Below are positions 8,081-15,329 of a stretch of DNA of 21,366 nt, one piece after another. The stretch is from an uncultured Agathobaculum sp. (GTDB lineage: Bacteria > Bacillota > Clostridia > Oscillospirales > Butyricicoccaceae): contig CAKSVR010000036.1 of the NCBI GenBank assembly GCA_934504345.1, forward strand, positions 1 through 21,366, written 5' to 3'. Under the pieces are notes generated by a model. It was given only the letters and a program-made list of their open reading frames with translations. It searched no databases and was not told the DNA's origin. The translations under genes and the position numbers were made by a program. The stretch's first letter is position 1. Each line of letters starts with the position of its first letter.

Positions 8081-8108
8081 AAAACGCCCTGCAATCGCAG
8101 GGCGTTTT
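8081..8108 (-). terminator. intrinsic terminator of the CoA-transferase gene (probably bidirectional)
   Basis: AAAACGCCCTGC (8081-8092) pairs perfectly over 12 bases with GCAGGGCGTTTT (8097-8108) around a 4-base loop. On the minus strand it is followed by a T-rich tail, 12 bases after the stop of the butyryl-CoA:acetate CoA-transferase. It can also back up the plus-strand terminator at 7947. Confidence 0.93.
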
Positions 8109-8119
8109 CCTTACCTGTA

Positions 8120-9460
8120 TTATCTCTTATTGGAGCGCTTCCAGATACGCATTTTTTCTGCTTCCTGAATGAGCTGCTCACGGAAGTCCGGATGGGCAAC
8201 CGAAATGAGCGCCTCGGCACGCTGCCAAGCGGTCAGACCCTTGAGGTTGACCTTGCCGTACTCGGTAACGAACCAGTGCGCGCACGGGCGGGCATCGGTA
8301 ACGACCGAGCCGTTCTCCAGTGTCGGACGGATGCGGCTTTCCAGCGTGCCGTCCTTCTTCTTAAAGGTAGACGAGCAGCAGATGAAGCTCTTGCCGCCCT
8401 TGGACAGATACGCGCCCAGAACGAAGTCCAGCTGACCGCCTGCACCCGAGATCTGCTTGACGCCTGCGCTCTCGGCGTTCATCTGACCGAACAGGTCAAC
8501 ATCAACGATGTTGTTGATGGAAATGAAGTTGTCGATCTGCGCGATGGTGCGTGCATCGTTGGTGTAGGATACCGGCGCGGACATACACTCCGGATTATCA
8601 TTTACGAAATCGTACAGCTTCTGCGTGCCGGCGCCGAACGCGAACACCTGACGGCCGCGGTCGATGGCCTTTTTCGAGCCGTTGATCTTGCCCGCACGGG
8701 AAATGTCAACAAAAGCATCAACGTACATCTCGGTGTGAACGCCGAGGTCTTTCAGGTCGGATTCCGTGATCATCGAGCCGACCGTGTTCGGCATACCGCC
8801 GATGCCGAGCTGGAGGCACGCGCCGTTCGGGATCTCTTCAACAATGAGCTTTGCAACAGCCTTGTCTACGTCGGTCGGCTCGCCGCCCGCACCCATTTCG
8901 GGCATCGCGGTGTCGCTCTCGACGATCATATCCACCTGCGAAATGTGGATGGCATCCTCAAAGCCGCCGAGGCAGCGCGGCATATACTTGTTCACCTCAA
9001 CGATGATAACGTCGGACACATCGCAGATGGCTTTCAGATGCGAAGCCTGCGGGCCGAAGCTGAACCAGCCGTGTGCATCCATCGGCGCTACCTGAATCAT
9101 CGCCACGTTCACATGGCGGACGTTCTCACGATACCAGCGCGGCATCTCGGAGTAACGCAGTGCGCTGTAAAAGCCGAAGCCCTCCATGCACGCCTTGCGC
9201 TCGATGCCGGACATATGCCACGAGTTCCAGGTGATCTTATCGGCTGCATCCGGAATATCGAACACCGCCGGCCGACGCATCAGCACGCCGCCGCGGAAGT
9301 TTACGTCCTCCAGCTCGCCCATGCGGGCCGCGAGCGCCTTGTCCAGTGCCACCGGCGTGCCGGTACACCAGCCGTAATCCACCCAGTCACCCGATTTTAC
9401 AACTTTAACGGCCTCGTCCGCCGTTGTCAGCTTCTGCTGATACAGTGCAGTATAATCCAC
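8120..9460 (-). CDS. butyryl-CoA:acetate CoA-transferase (But-type)
   Basis: This 446-residue family I CoA-transferase transfers CoA from butyryl-CoA to acetate, giving butyrate and acetyl-CoA, the usual last step of butyrate formation in gut Clostridia. Support for But rather than the related 4-hydroxybutyrate CoA-transferase includes SGDWVDYGWCTGTPVALDKAL (from residue 23), ITWNSWHMSGIERK (76-89) and DAFVDISRAGK (248-258), which match blocks I remember as conserved in But proteins. E244 in HTEMYVDAF is the likely catalytic glutamate that forms the CoA thioester. GAGGQLDFVLGAY (339-351) is the oxyanion/CoA-binding region. The start is GTG at 9460, with GGAGG (9469-9473) 8 bases upstream. It is a single-gene transcript with its own promoter and terminator, divergent from the ABC importer. 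Activity on 4-hydroxybutyrate cannot be excluded. Confidence 0.88.
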   Translation of the reverse strand: MDYTALYQQKLTTADEAVKVVKSGDWVDYGWCTGTPVALDKALAARMGELEDVNFRGGVLMRRPAVFDIPDAADKITWNSWHMSGIERKACMEGFGFYSALRYSEMPRWYRENVRHVNVAMIQVAPMDAHGWFSFGPQASHLKAICDVSDVIIVEVNKYMPRCLGGFEDAIHISQVDMIVESDTAMPEMGAGGEPTDVDKAVAKLIVEEIPNGACLQLGIGGMPNTVGSMITESDLKDLGVHTEMYVDAFVDISRAGKINGSKKAIDRGRQVFAFGAGTQKLYDFVNDNPECMSAPVSYTNDARTIAQIDNFISINNIVDVDLFGQMNAESAGVKQISGAGGQLDFVLGAYLSKGGKSFICCSSTFKKKDGTLESRIRPTLENGSVVTDARPCAHWFVTEYGKVNLKGLTAWQRAEALISVAHPDFREQLIQEAEKMRIWKRSNKR

Positions 9461-9491
9461 GCTGATTACCTCCGTACTTGCTTATTCTTCA

Positions 9492-9509
9492 TTGTCTATT
9501 CTTTAACAA
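9492..9509. promoter_or_regulatory. Rex-like operator in the But leader
   Basis: The plus strand reads TTGTCTA-TTCT-TTAACAA, matching 12 of the 14 fixed positions of the clostridial Rex consensus TTGTTAA-N4-TTAACAA. It lies about +10 to +27 relative to the start predicted from the But promoter, where a bound repressor would block elongation. Rex represses fermentation genes when NAD+ exceeds NADH. The assignment rests on a remembered consensus and needs binding data. Confidence 0.45.
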
Positions 9510-9524
9510 TCATGCCTACCTATG

Positions 9525-9553
9525 ATTATAGTCGTTTTTCCCTCACAGGTCAA
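9525..9553 (-). promoter_or_regulatory. promoter of the But-type CoA-transferase gene
   Basis: On the minus strand, TTGACC (9548-9553) and a perfect TATAAT (9525-9530) are separated by 17 bases. This is one of the strongest promoters in the window, fitting a highly expressed fermentation gene. Confidence 0.85.
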
Positions 9554-9680
9554 GCAACGTCGCGCAAAAAAGCCGAAAGAATCCGTGTTTTCACTGTCCT
9601 TACGGCATTATTTTAATTTTGCACAAATTATGCCCGAAATATCATGCAATAGTGCTGAATTTTCGCATGAAAAATAGGGC

Positions 9681-9708
9681 TTGATTTTCCGCGTTAAAGT
9701 GATATAAT
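9681..9708 (+). promoter_or_regulatory. promoter of the ABC importer operon
   Basis: TTGATT (9681-9686) and TATAAT (9703-9708) are separated by 16 bases, about 40 bases before the ATG of the binding-protein gene. It diverges from the But promoter; roughly 130 bases of AT-rich sequence lie between the two. Confidence 0.8.
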
Positions 9709-9751
9709 AATAAACAAGCTACAAACCATCTCAAACAGGAGGCAATCACAA

Positions 9752-10627
9752 ATGAAAACCAAAAGACTTCTCGCACTGCTGATGGCAGGTGCAATGAGCG
9801 TATCCATGCTGTCCGGCTGCGGCGGCTCCAAGACCACTGCAACCGACGACACCAAAACCGATGCAGATGCAGGCACCGGCACCACCGCTGCCGCTGAGAG
9901 CGACCTCGATTACGTTAAGAGCAACGGCAAACTGGTCATCGGCATCACGGATTTCGCACCGATGGATTATAAGGAAGAGGGCTCGGACGAGTGGGTCGGC
10001 TTTGATGCCGATATGGCCAAGGCGTTCGCAGAGAGCCTCGGTGTAGAAGCCGAGTTCATCGAGATCAACTGGGACAACAAGATCATGGAGCTGGATTCCA
10101 AGGGCGTTGATGCCGTCTGGAACGGCATGACCCTGACCGATGAGGTAAAGACCTCCATGAACTGCTCTGACCCGTATGCGAACAACGCACAGGTCGTTGT
10201 CGTTCCGGCTGACAAGGCGGATGCAGCCAAGGACGTTGATTCCATCAAGGGCCTGTCTTTCGCAGCCGAGGCCGGTTCCGCCGGTGCCGCTGCTGCCGAG
10301 AACCTCGGCCTGAACGTTACCGAGGTACAGTCGCAGGCTGACGCGCTGATGGAAGTTGCCGCAGGCACCTCTGATGCCTGTGTCATCGACCTGCTGATGG
10401 CAGGCGCCATGATCGGCGAGGGCACCAGCTACCCGAACCTCACCTACACCCTCAACCTCAACGAGGCAAACGGCGAGGAAGACGAGAAGTACGTTGTCGG
10501 CTTCCGCAAGGACTCCGATCTGACCAAGGCATTCAACGAGTTCTATAAGGCTGCCTCCGATGACGGCGTGGTTCTGTCGCTGGCTCAGAAGTACGGCGTA
10601 CAGGAAGCTATCGTAGATCCGGCGTAA
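9752..10627 (+). CDS. polar amino acid-type ABC importer, substrate-binding lipoprotein
   Basis: This is a periplasmic-binding-protein-like lipoprotein of 291 residues (SBP_bac_3 family) that captures substrate outside the membrane for the permease/ATPase encoded next. The lipobox LSGC puts the lipid on C23. A Thr/Ala/Asp-rich linker runs to about residue 50, and the bilobed domain follows: GKLVIGITDFAPMDY (59-73), VGFDADMAKAFAE, AVWNGMTLTDEVK (121-133), CSDPY and the hinge-lobe segment DACVIDLLMAGAM (208-220). In typical amino acid binders the position after TxxE is an Arg that grips the alpha-carboxylate. Here V132 occupies it, so the substrate may not be a standard alpha-amino acid. AGGAGG (9737-9742) supports the start. 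An intercistronic hairpin follows. Confidence 0.92.
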   Translation: MKTKRLLALLMAGAMSVSMLSGCGGSKTTATDDTKTDADAGTGTTAAAESDLDYVKSNGKLVIGITDFAPMDYKEEGSDEWVGFDADMAKAFAESLGVEAEFIEINWDNKIMELDSKGVDAVWNGMTLTDEVKTSMNCSDPYANNAQVVVVPADKADAAKDVDSIKGLSFAAEAGSAGAAAAENLGLNVTEVQSQADALMEVAAGTSDACVIDLLMAGAMIGEGTSYPNLTYTLNLNEANGEEDEKYVVGFRKDSDLTKAFNEFYKAASDDGVVLSLAQKYGVQEAIVDPA

Positions 10628-10653
10628 TCGTCAATTTCACAGAGATTCACAGT

Positions 10654-10688
10654 ACAAGGCAGAGGGCGCACACCGTCTTCTGCCTTGT
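10654..10688 (+). other. intercistronic hairpin between binding-protein and permease genes
   Basis: ACAAGGCAGA (10654-10663) pairs over 10 bases with TCTGCCTTGT (10679-10688) across a 15-base loop. No T-tract follows. Such hairpins commonly protect the binding-protein message or reduce read-through, giving more binding protein than membrane subunits. Confidence 0.75.
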
Positions 10689-10727
10689 GCATGACTATTA
10701 AAAGAAAAAGGTAAAGAGGAAACTGCC

Positions 10728-11366
10728 ATGTTTGCCAATGTAACACTCAGCCTGATGGGCGGCTTTGTCACCACCGTGCAGCTGTTCTGCCTGACACTGG
10801 TATTCGCACTGCCGCTGGGCCTCGTCATCAGCTTCGGCTCGATGAGCCGTGTCGCTCCCCTGCGCGGCCTGATGAAAGTGCTCGTCTGGATCGTCCGCGG
10901 TACGCCGCTCATGCTCCAGATCATCATCATTTTCTACGGTCCCGCCCTGCTGTGGAACATCTCGCTGCCGCGCTTCAGCGCCGCACTGCTCGCATTCATC
11001 CTGAACTACGCCTGCTACTTCTCCGAGATCTTCCGCGGCGGCATCCAGTCCGTTCCGCGCGGTCAGTACGAGGCCGGTCAGGTGCTCGGCATGACCAAGA
11101 CCCAGATCTTCTTCAAGATCACACTCATGCAGGTCATCAAGCGCATCATCCCGCCGATGGGCAACGAGTTCATCAACCTTGTCAAGGATACCGCTCTCGC
11201 CCGCACCATCGCCGTATACGAGGTGCTGTGGATGGGCGAAAAGTTCATCAAGAGCGCGGGCATCATCTGGCCGCTGTTCTACACCGCCGTGTTCTACCTG
11301 CTGTTCAACGGCATCCTCATCCTGCTGTTCGGCTGGATCGAGAAGAAAATGGACTATTTCAAATAA
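10728..11366 (+). CDS. polar amino acid-type ABC importer, permease
   Basis: This is the membrane subunit of the importer, 212 residues, in the HisM/GlnP family. It has about five transmembrane helices: residues 8-36, 50-75 and 82-98, then two in the last 50 residues. RGTPLMLQIIIIFYG (57-71) is the family block near helix 2. The cytoplasmic EAA loop, which docks on the ATPase, is seen as QYEAGQVLGMTKTQIFFKI followed by LPxA-like positions and NEFINLVKDTALA. Only one permease gene is present, so the transporter probably uses a homodimer. AGAGGA (10715-10720) is the ribosome binding site. The ATPase gene follows after 12 bases. Confidence 0.94.
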   Translation: MFANVTLSLMGGFVTTVQLFCLTLVFALPLGLVISFGSMSRVAPLRGLMKVLVWIVRGTPLMLQIIIIFYGPALLWNISLPRFSAALLAFILNYACYFSEIFRGGIQSVPRGQYEAGQVLGMTKTQIFFKITLMQVIKRIIPPMGNEFINLVKDTALARTIAVYEVLWMGEKFIKSAGIIWPLFYTAVFYLLFNGILILLFGWIEKKMDYFK

Positions 11367-11378
11367 GGAGGAGCCGTT

Positions 11379-12167
11379 ATGCCTATTCTTGAAGTACAGC
11401 ACCTTTATAAGAACTTCGGCTCGACCAAGGTGCTCAAGGACATCAACTTTACATTGGAGCGCGGCAAGGCCATGGCGATCATCGGCTCGTCCGGCTCGGG
11501 CAAGACCACGCTGCTGCGCTGCCTGAATTTCCTCGAAACGCCGAATGACGGTAAGATCATCGTCAATGACGAGCCGCTGTTCGATGCATCCGACAGCGCC
11601 GCAAAGAGCGATGCACAGATCCGCAAGAACCGTCTGCACTTCGGCATGGTGTTCCAGTCGTTCAACCTGTTCCCGCAGTACACCGCGCTCGAGAACGTCA
11701 TGCTCGCTCCCCTGCTCCAGGCCAAGGAGCGCCCGGACTACAAGCAGAAAAAGCGCGAGATCCACGAGCAGATCGAGCACCGCGCCATCGAGCTGCTCGA
11801 AATGATGAGCCTCGAGGGCCGCATGAGCCACTATCCGCACCAGCTCTCCGGCGGCCAGCAGCAGCGTGTCGCCATCGCGCGGGCGCTCGCGCTCCAGCCG
11901 GACATCCTGTGCTTTGACGAGCCGACCTCGGCGCTCGATCCCGAGCTGACCGGCGAGGTGCTGCGCGTCATCCGTTCTCTGGCCGACCAGCACACCACCA
12001 TGATCATCGTCACCCACGAGATGGCGTTTGCCCGCGATGTGGCCGACCATGTGGTGTTCATGGACGGCGGCACCATCGTTGAGGAGGGTACGCCCGCAGA
12101 AGTGTTTGAGCACTCGAAAAACGAGAGAACACGCGCCTTTTTGAGCCGTTTTTCGCAAAACAGCTAA
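11379..12167 (+). CDS. polar amino acid-type ABC importer, ATP-binding subunit
   Basis: This is the ATPase that powers the importer, 262 residues, GlnQ/HisP-like. It shows Walker A GSSGSGKT (36-43), the Q-loop in VFQSFNLFPQYTALENV (91-107), the signature LSGGQQQR (156-163), Walker B ILCFDEP (176-182) with the catalytic glutamate, the D-loop SALDPE and the H-loop histidine H213. The segment at about 111-135 is a little longer and more charged than in E. coli GlnQ, which is common in Firmicutes homologues. AAGGAGGAG just after the permease stop is the ribosome binding site. It is last in the operon; a terminator follows about 80 bases later, after an A/T-rich stretch with no further gene. Confidence 0.96.
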   Translation: MPILEVQHLYKNFGSTKVLKDINFTLERGKAMAIIGSSGSGKTTLLRCLNFLETPNDGKIIVNDEPLFDASDSAAKSDAQIRKNRLHFGMVFQSFNLFPQYTALENVMLAPLLQAKERPDYKQKKREIHEQIEHRAIELLEMMSLEGRMSHYPHQLSGGQQQRVAIARALALQPDILCFDEPTSALDPELTGEVLRVIRSLADQHTTMIIVTHEMAFARDVADHVVFMDGGTIVEEGTPAEVFEHSKNERTRAFLSRFSQNS

Positions 12168-12246
12168 AGAACGGAAAAATATACAAAAACTTTTCGGCAC
12201 TTTTCACCATTAAACCATTTACAAAGTCGAATAAATACGTTAAAAT

Positions 12247-12275
12247 AGTCCCGTAACAAGATTGCGGGACTTTTT
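12247..12275 (+). terminator. intrinsic terminator of the ABC importer operon
   Basis: AGTCCCGTAA (12247-12256) pairs with TTGCGGGACT (12262-12271), 10 pairs with one G-T wobble, around a 5-base loop. A run of T follows (to 12275). It isolates the importer from the 4-hydroxybutyrate cluster. Confidence 0.92.
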
Positions 12276-12334
12276 ATTGTCTATTTGTACAGGTTTGGTT
12301 GGTTATTTTTTGATGAAATTATTGTTTGTTTGTG

Positions 12335-12363
12335 TTGAAGTTTTGGCGCAAATTTGCTACAAT
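12335..12363 (+). promoter_or_regulatory. promoter of the 4-hydroxybutyrate cluster, with palindrome in the spacer
   Basis: TTGAAG (12335-12340) and TACAAT (12358-12363) are 17 bases apart, about 90 bases before the dehydrogenase ATG. The spacer contains the perfect 10-base palindrome GCAAATTTGC (12348-12357), which abuts the -10 box and could be an operator half or core. A weaker alternative promoter is TTGACC (12379-12384) with TAAAAA (12401-12406). Confidence 0.65.
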
Positions 12364-12451
12364 AAGAGCGTAAGGGAATTGACCCCTGTAAAACAAGTCA
12401 TAAAAAGCCGCACGGCCTTTTATAAAATTTTTGATTGGAGATGTTTCTACT

Positions 12452-13633
12452 ATGGCTATGGATGCTTTCAGCGCCTCCCTGATGCAGGACAAGAGAGAGA
12501 TCGTCATTGCCCCGACTATTTACAAGTTTGACACCTTCGGTGCTTTCGCTGAGGAGTTCAAGCTGGGCGAGCGCGACGTTGTTCTGACCAACGAGTTCAT
12601 CTACAAGCCCTTCATGGAAGAGCTTGGCCTCAAGAGCAAGTTCGTATTCCAGGAGAAGTTTGGTGCAGGCGAGCCTTCCGAGGCTATGATCGAAACCATG
12701 TACGAGGCTATTCCGTACGATTCCTACGATCGCGTAGTTGCAGTTGGCGGCGGCGCTATCATGGACCTCTGCAAGCTGCTCGGCTGCAAGCGCCCGTCTT
12801 CCGTACATGAGCTGTACTTCAAGCGTGAGCCTGTTGTACATGAGAAGGAAGTTATCGCTATCCCGACCACCTGCGGTACCGGTTCTGAGGTTACCAACAT
12901 TTCTGTTGCTATCGTTAAGGACGAGAAGGACGGCAAGCTGACCGGCGGCGACACCAAGCTGGGCCTGGTTTCCGACGACATCATCCCGAACAAGGTATGC
13001 CTCGTTCCGGATCTGCTCAAGACTCTGCCGTACAAGCCGTTCGCAGCATCCGCTATCGATGCTCTGATCCACGCTACCGAGTCCTTCCTCTCTCCGCATC
13101 GCAAGACCGTTACCTCTGAGATGTTCTCCGTAAAGGCTATGGAGATGATCCTCGAGGGCTTCCGCCGCATCGCTCTGGAAGGCCCGGACGCTCGCATCGA
13201 TTACCTCGGCGAGTTCGTTCACGCTTCCCTGTTCGCAGGCATCGCCTTCCTGAAGGCTGGCTGCGCTACCGTACACGGCATGTCCTTCCCGCTCGGCGGC
13301 ACCTATCACGTTCCGCACGGCGAGTCCAACTACGCTCTGTTCGGCAAGATCCTCGAGATGTACGACGAGTACGAGCCGGCTGGCGAGCTGGGCAAGTTCA
13401 AGGAGATCGTTGCTCGCTGCCTGGGCTGCTCCAAGGACGACGCTCTGCGCACCCTGAACGTAACCCTCGAGAAGGTTCTGCCGCTCAAGCCGCTGCATGA
13501 GTACGGCTTCAAGGAAGAGGATGTCAAGGCATTCGCTCTGTCCGTTGATGCTAACCAGCAGCGTCTGATCACCAACTCCTACCGTCCGTGGAGCATCGAG
13601 CTCAGCGAGCGCGTTTACAAGGAGTGCTTCTAA
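12452..13633 (+). CDS. 4hbD: 4-hydroxybutyrate dehydrogenase, iron-dependent alcohol dehydrogenase family
   Basis: This enzyme interconverts succinate semialdehyde and 4-hydroxybutyrate with NAD(H). The 393-residue protein is a group III (iron-dependent) alcohol dehydrogenase: the nucleotide-binding motif AVGGGAIMD (97-105), the PTTCGTGSEVT block (138-148), and metal ligands likely D203, H207, H275 and H289 (in AIDALIHATE, VHGMSFPLGG and YHVPHGESN). The specific call rests on overall resemblance to clostridial 4-hydroxybutyrate dehydrogenases and on the dehydratase gene that follows. An in-frame TTG lies upstream at 12431. I prefer the ATG at 12452 because the TTGGAG ribosome binding site (12435-12440) lies between them; an ATG six bases further on is also possible. 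Codon use is strongly biased, as in highly expressed genes. Confidence 0.88.
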   Translation: MAMDAFSASLMQDKREIVIAPTIYKFDTFGAFAEEFKLGERDVVLTNEFIYKPFMEELGLKSKFVFQEKFGAGEPSEAMIETMYEAIPYDSYDRVVAVGGGAIMDLCKLLGCKRPSSVHELYFKREPVVHEKEVIAIPTTCGTGSEVTNISVAIVKDEKDGKLTGGDTKLGLVSDDIIPNKVCLVPDLLKTLPYKPFAASAIDALIHATESFLSPHRKTVTSEMFSVKAMEMILEGFRRIALEGPDARIDYLGEFVHASLFAGIAFLKAGCATVHGMSFPLGGTYHVPHGESNYALFGKILEMYDEYEPAGELGKFKEIVARCLGCSKDDALRTLNVTLEKVLPLKPLHEYGFKEEDVKAFALSVDANQQRLITNSYRPWSIELSERVYKECF

Positions 13634-13672
13634 GCGAGAGCTTAAAGGCGTAATAAGCGAACTAAACGTCTG

Positions 13673-13716
13673 ATAGGGCGGGGAGCCCCGCCTCCCTGCC
13701 CTATTTTCGTTTTTTC
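13673..13716 (+). terminator. terminator-like hairpin between 4hbD and the dehydratase gene
   Basis: ATAGGGC (13673-13679) pairs with GCCCTAT (13698-13704), enclosing a nested GGCGGG/CCCGCC stem, and is followed by TTTTCGTTTTTT. It could stop or attenuate transcription after 4hbD. No clear promoter is visible between it and the next gene, so partial read-through is likely. Two smaller hairpins, with CGGTGC/GCACCG arms and GCCTG/CAGGC arms, occupy the rest of the gap. Confidence 0.78.
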
Positions 13717-13800
13717 GGCCTGTTTTCACAGGCTGCGTTCCTGTCCGGTGCGTCCATAGCGGCTGCACCGAAAACCAAAAAAGAAAGGATACCAAACGCT

Positions 13801-15246
13801 ATGATGACCAAAGAGCAGTATATTGAGTCTCTTCGCAAGCTGCATCTGAACCTTTACATGTTCGGCAAGAAGATCGAGAACCCGGTTGATGACCCGGTTA
13901 TCCGTCCGTCGCTGAACTCCTTCGCCGCTACCTATGAGCTGGCTGAGGATCCGCAGTATGAAGATCTGATGACCGCTACCTCCCACATCTCCGGCAAGAA
14001 GATCAACCGATTCACCCACATGCATCAGTCTACCGATGACCTGATCAAGAAGGTCAAGATGCAGCGTCTGCTCGGCCAGAAGACCGCAGCATGCTTCCAG
14101 CGCTGCGTAGGCATGGACGCTATGAACGCTGTTTTCTCCTCCACCTACGAGATCGACGAGGCATGCGGCACCAAGTACCACGAGAACTTCCTCAAGTTCC
14201 TCACCCGCGTACAGGACGAGGACCTTGCTGTTGACGGCGCTATGACCGACGTCAAGGGCGACCGCTCTCTGGCTCCGTCCAAGCAGGCTGATCCGGATCT
14301 GTTCCTGCACGTTGTTGAGCGCACCCCGGACGGCGTTTACGTCACCGGCGCTAAGGCTCATCAGACCGGCTTCGTAAACTCTCACGAGGTTCTGGTCATG
14401 CCGACCATCTCCATGCGCGAGGGCGACGAGGACTACGCGATCTCCTTCGCAGTACCGACCGATGCTGAGGGCATCACCCTGATCTACGGCCGTCAGTCCT
14501 GCGACACCCGCAAGCTCGAGGAGTACAACGACATCGACGTCGGCAACAAGGTATACGGCGGCCACGAGGTCCTCGTAATCTTCGACCGTGTATTCGTTCC
14601 GAACGACCGCATCTTCCTCAACGGCGAAGTCAAGTTTGCCGGCATGATCGTAGAGCGCTTCGCAGGCTATCACCGTCAGTCTTACGGCGGCTGCAAGGTC
14701 GGCGTAGGCGACGTTCTGATCGGCGCTACCGCACTGGCTGGCGAAATGGCAGGCTCTGCAAAGGCTTCCCACGTCAAGGACAAGCTCATCGAGATGACTC
14801 ACCTCAACGAGACCCTGTACTGCTGCGGCATTGCATGTTCTTCTCAGGGCACCAAGACCAAGGCAGGCAACTACCTGATCGATCTGCTGCTCGCAAACGT
14901 CTGCAAGCAGAACGTTACCCGCTTCCCGTACGAGATCGCTCGTCTGGCACAGGATCTGGCAGGCGGCCTGATGGTTACCCAGCCGTCCGAGGCTGACTAC
15001 CGCAACCCGGCTCTCAAGCCCTACATCGAGAAGTACCTCAAGGGCGTTGCTTCCGTTCCGACCGAGGATCGTATGCGTCTGCTGCGTCTGATCGAGAACA
15101 TGACCATGGGTACCGCAGCTGTCGGCTATCTGCCCGAGTCCATGCACGGCGCAGGCTCTCCGCAGGCTCAGCGTATCATGATTGCCCGTCAGTCCAACCT
15201 CGAAATGAAGAAGGAACTGGCTAAGAAGATCGCTCGCATCCAGTAA
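13801..15246 (+). CDS. abfD: 4-hydroxybutyryl-CoA dehydratase / vinylacetyl-CoA isomerase
   Basis: This enzyme converts 4-hydroxybutyryl-CoA to crotonyl-CoA by a radical mechanism using FAD and an unusual [4Fe-4S] cluster. The 481-residue protein closely follows the Clostridium aminobutyricum enzyme as I remember it. The four cluster ligands are present: C98 and C102 in AACFQRCVGMD, and H291 and C298 in GYHRQSYGGCKVGVG. Other family blocks include VDGAMTDVKGDRSLAPS, AKAHQTGFVNSHE, YGRQSCDTRK, KASHVKDKLIEMTHLNETLYCCGIAC and the C-terminal SMHGAGSPQAQRIMIARQ. The enzyme is oxygen sensitive, so the host is anaerobic or at least uses this step anaerobically. Two adjacent ATG codons (13801 and 13804) follow a GAAAGGA ribosome binding site. 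Codon use indicates high expression. Confidence 0.97.
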   Translation: MMTKEQYIESLRKLHLNLYMFGKKIENPVDDPVIRPSLNSFAATYELAEDPQYEDLMTATSHISGKKINRFTHMHQSTDDLIKKVKMQRLLGQKTAACFQRCVGMDAMNAVFSSTYEIDEACGTKYHENFLKFLTRVQDEDLAVDGAMTDVKGDRSLAPSKQADPDLFLHVVERTPDGVYVTGAKAHQTGFVNSHEVLVMPTISMREGDEDYAISFAVPTDAEGITLIYGRQSCDTRKLEEYNDIDVGNKVYGGHEVLVIFDRVFVPNDRIFLNGEVKFAGMIVERFAGYHRQSYGGCKVGVGDVLIGATALAGEMAGSAKASHVKDKLIEMTHLNETLYCCGIACSSQGTKTKAGNYLIDLLLANVCKQNVTRFPYEIARLAQDLAGGLMVTQPSEADYRNPALKPYIEKYLKGVASVPTEDRMRLLRLIENMTMGTAAVGYLPESMHGAGSPQAQRIMIARQSNLEMKKELAKKIARIQ

Positions 15247-15259
15247 TCCAGAGCAATTC

Positions 15260-15295
15260 ACAGGCACTCATGGACCATAAACCGTGAGTGCCTGT
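15260..15295 (+). other. strong hairpin after abfD
   Basis: ACAGGCACTCA (15260-15270) pairs perfectly over 11 bases with TGAGTGCCTGT (15285-15295), with three more inner pairs. Only ATTTG follows, so it is a poor intrinsic terminator. A role as 3'-end stabiliser or partial terminator for abfD is more likely. Confidence 0.75.
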
Positions 15296-15329
15296 ATTTG
15301 CGATACAGTATGAAAGGGGGTCACTACGC

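Noticed and set aside
7943..9616. 557-codon plus-strand open frame opposite the But gene, and similar long antisense frames at 13726-15267 and 15429-17048
   Set aside because: All lie opposite well-supported enzymes and show no recognisable domain. Their length follows from biased codon use in the sense genes.
12401..12424. Small hairpin before the 4hbD ribosome binding site that resembles an attenuator
   Set aside because: Only three GC pairs plus an A-T stem with a mismatch. Too weak to claim as a terminator or riboswitch.
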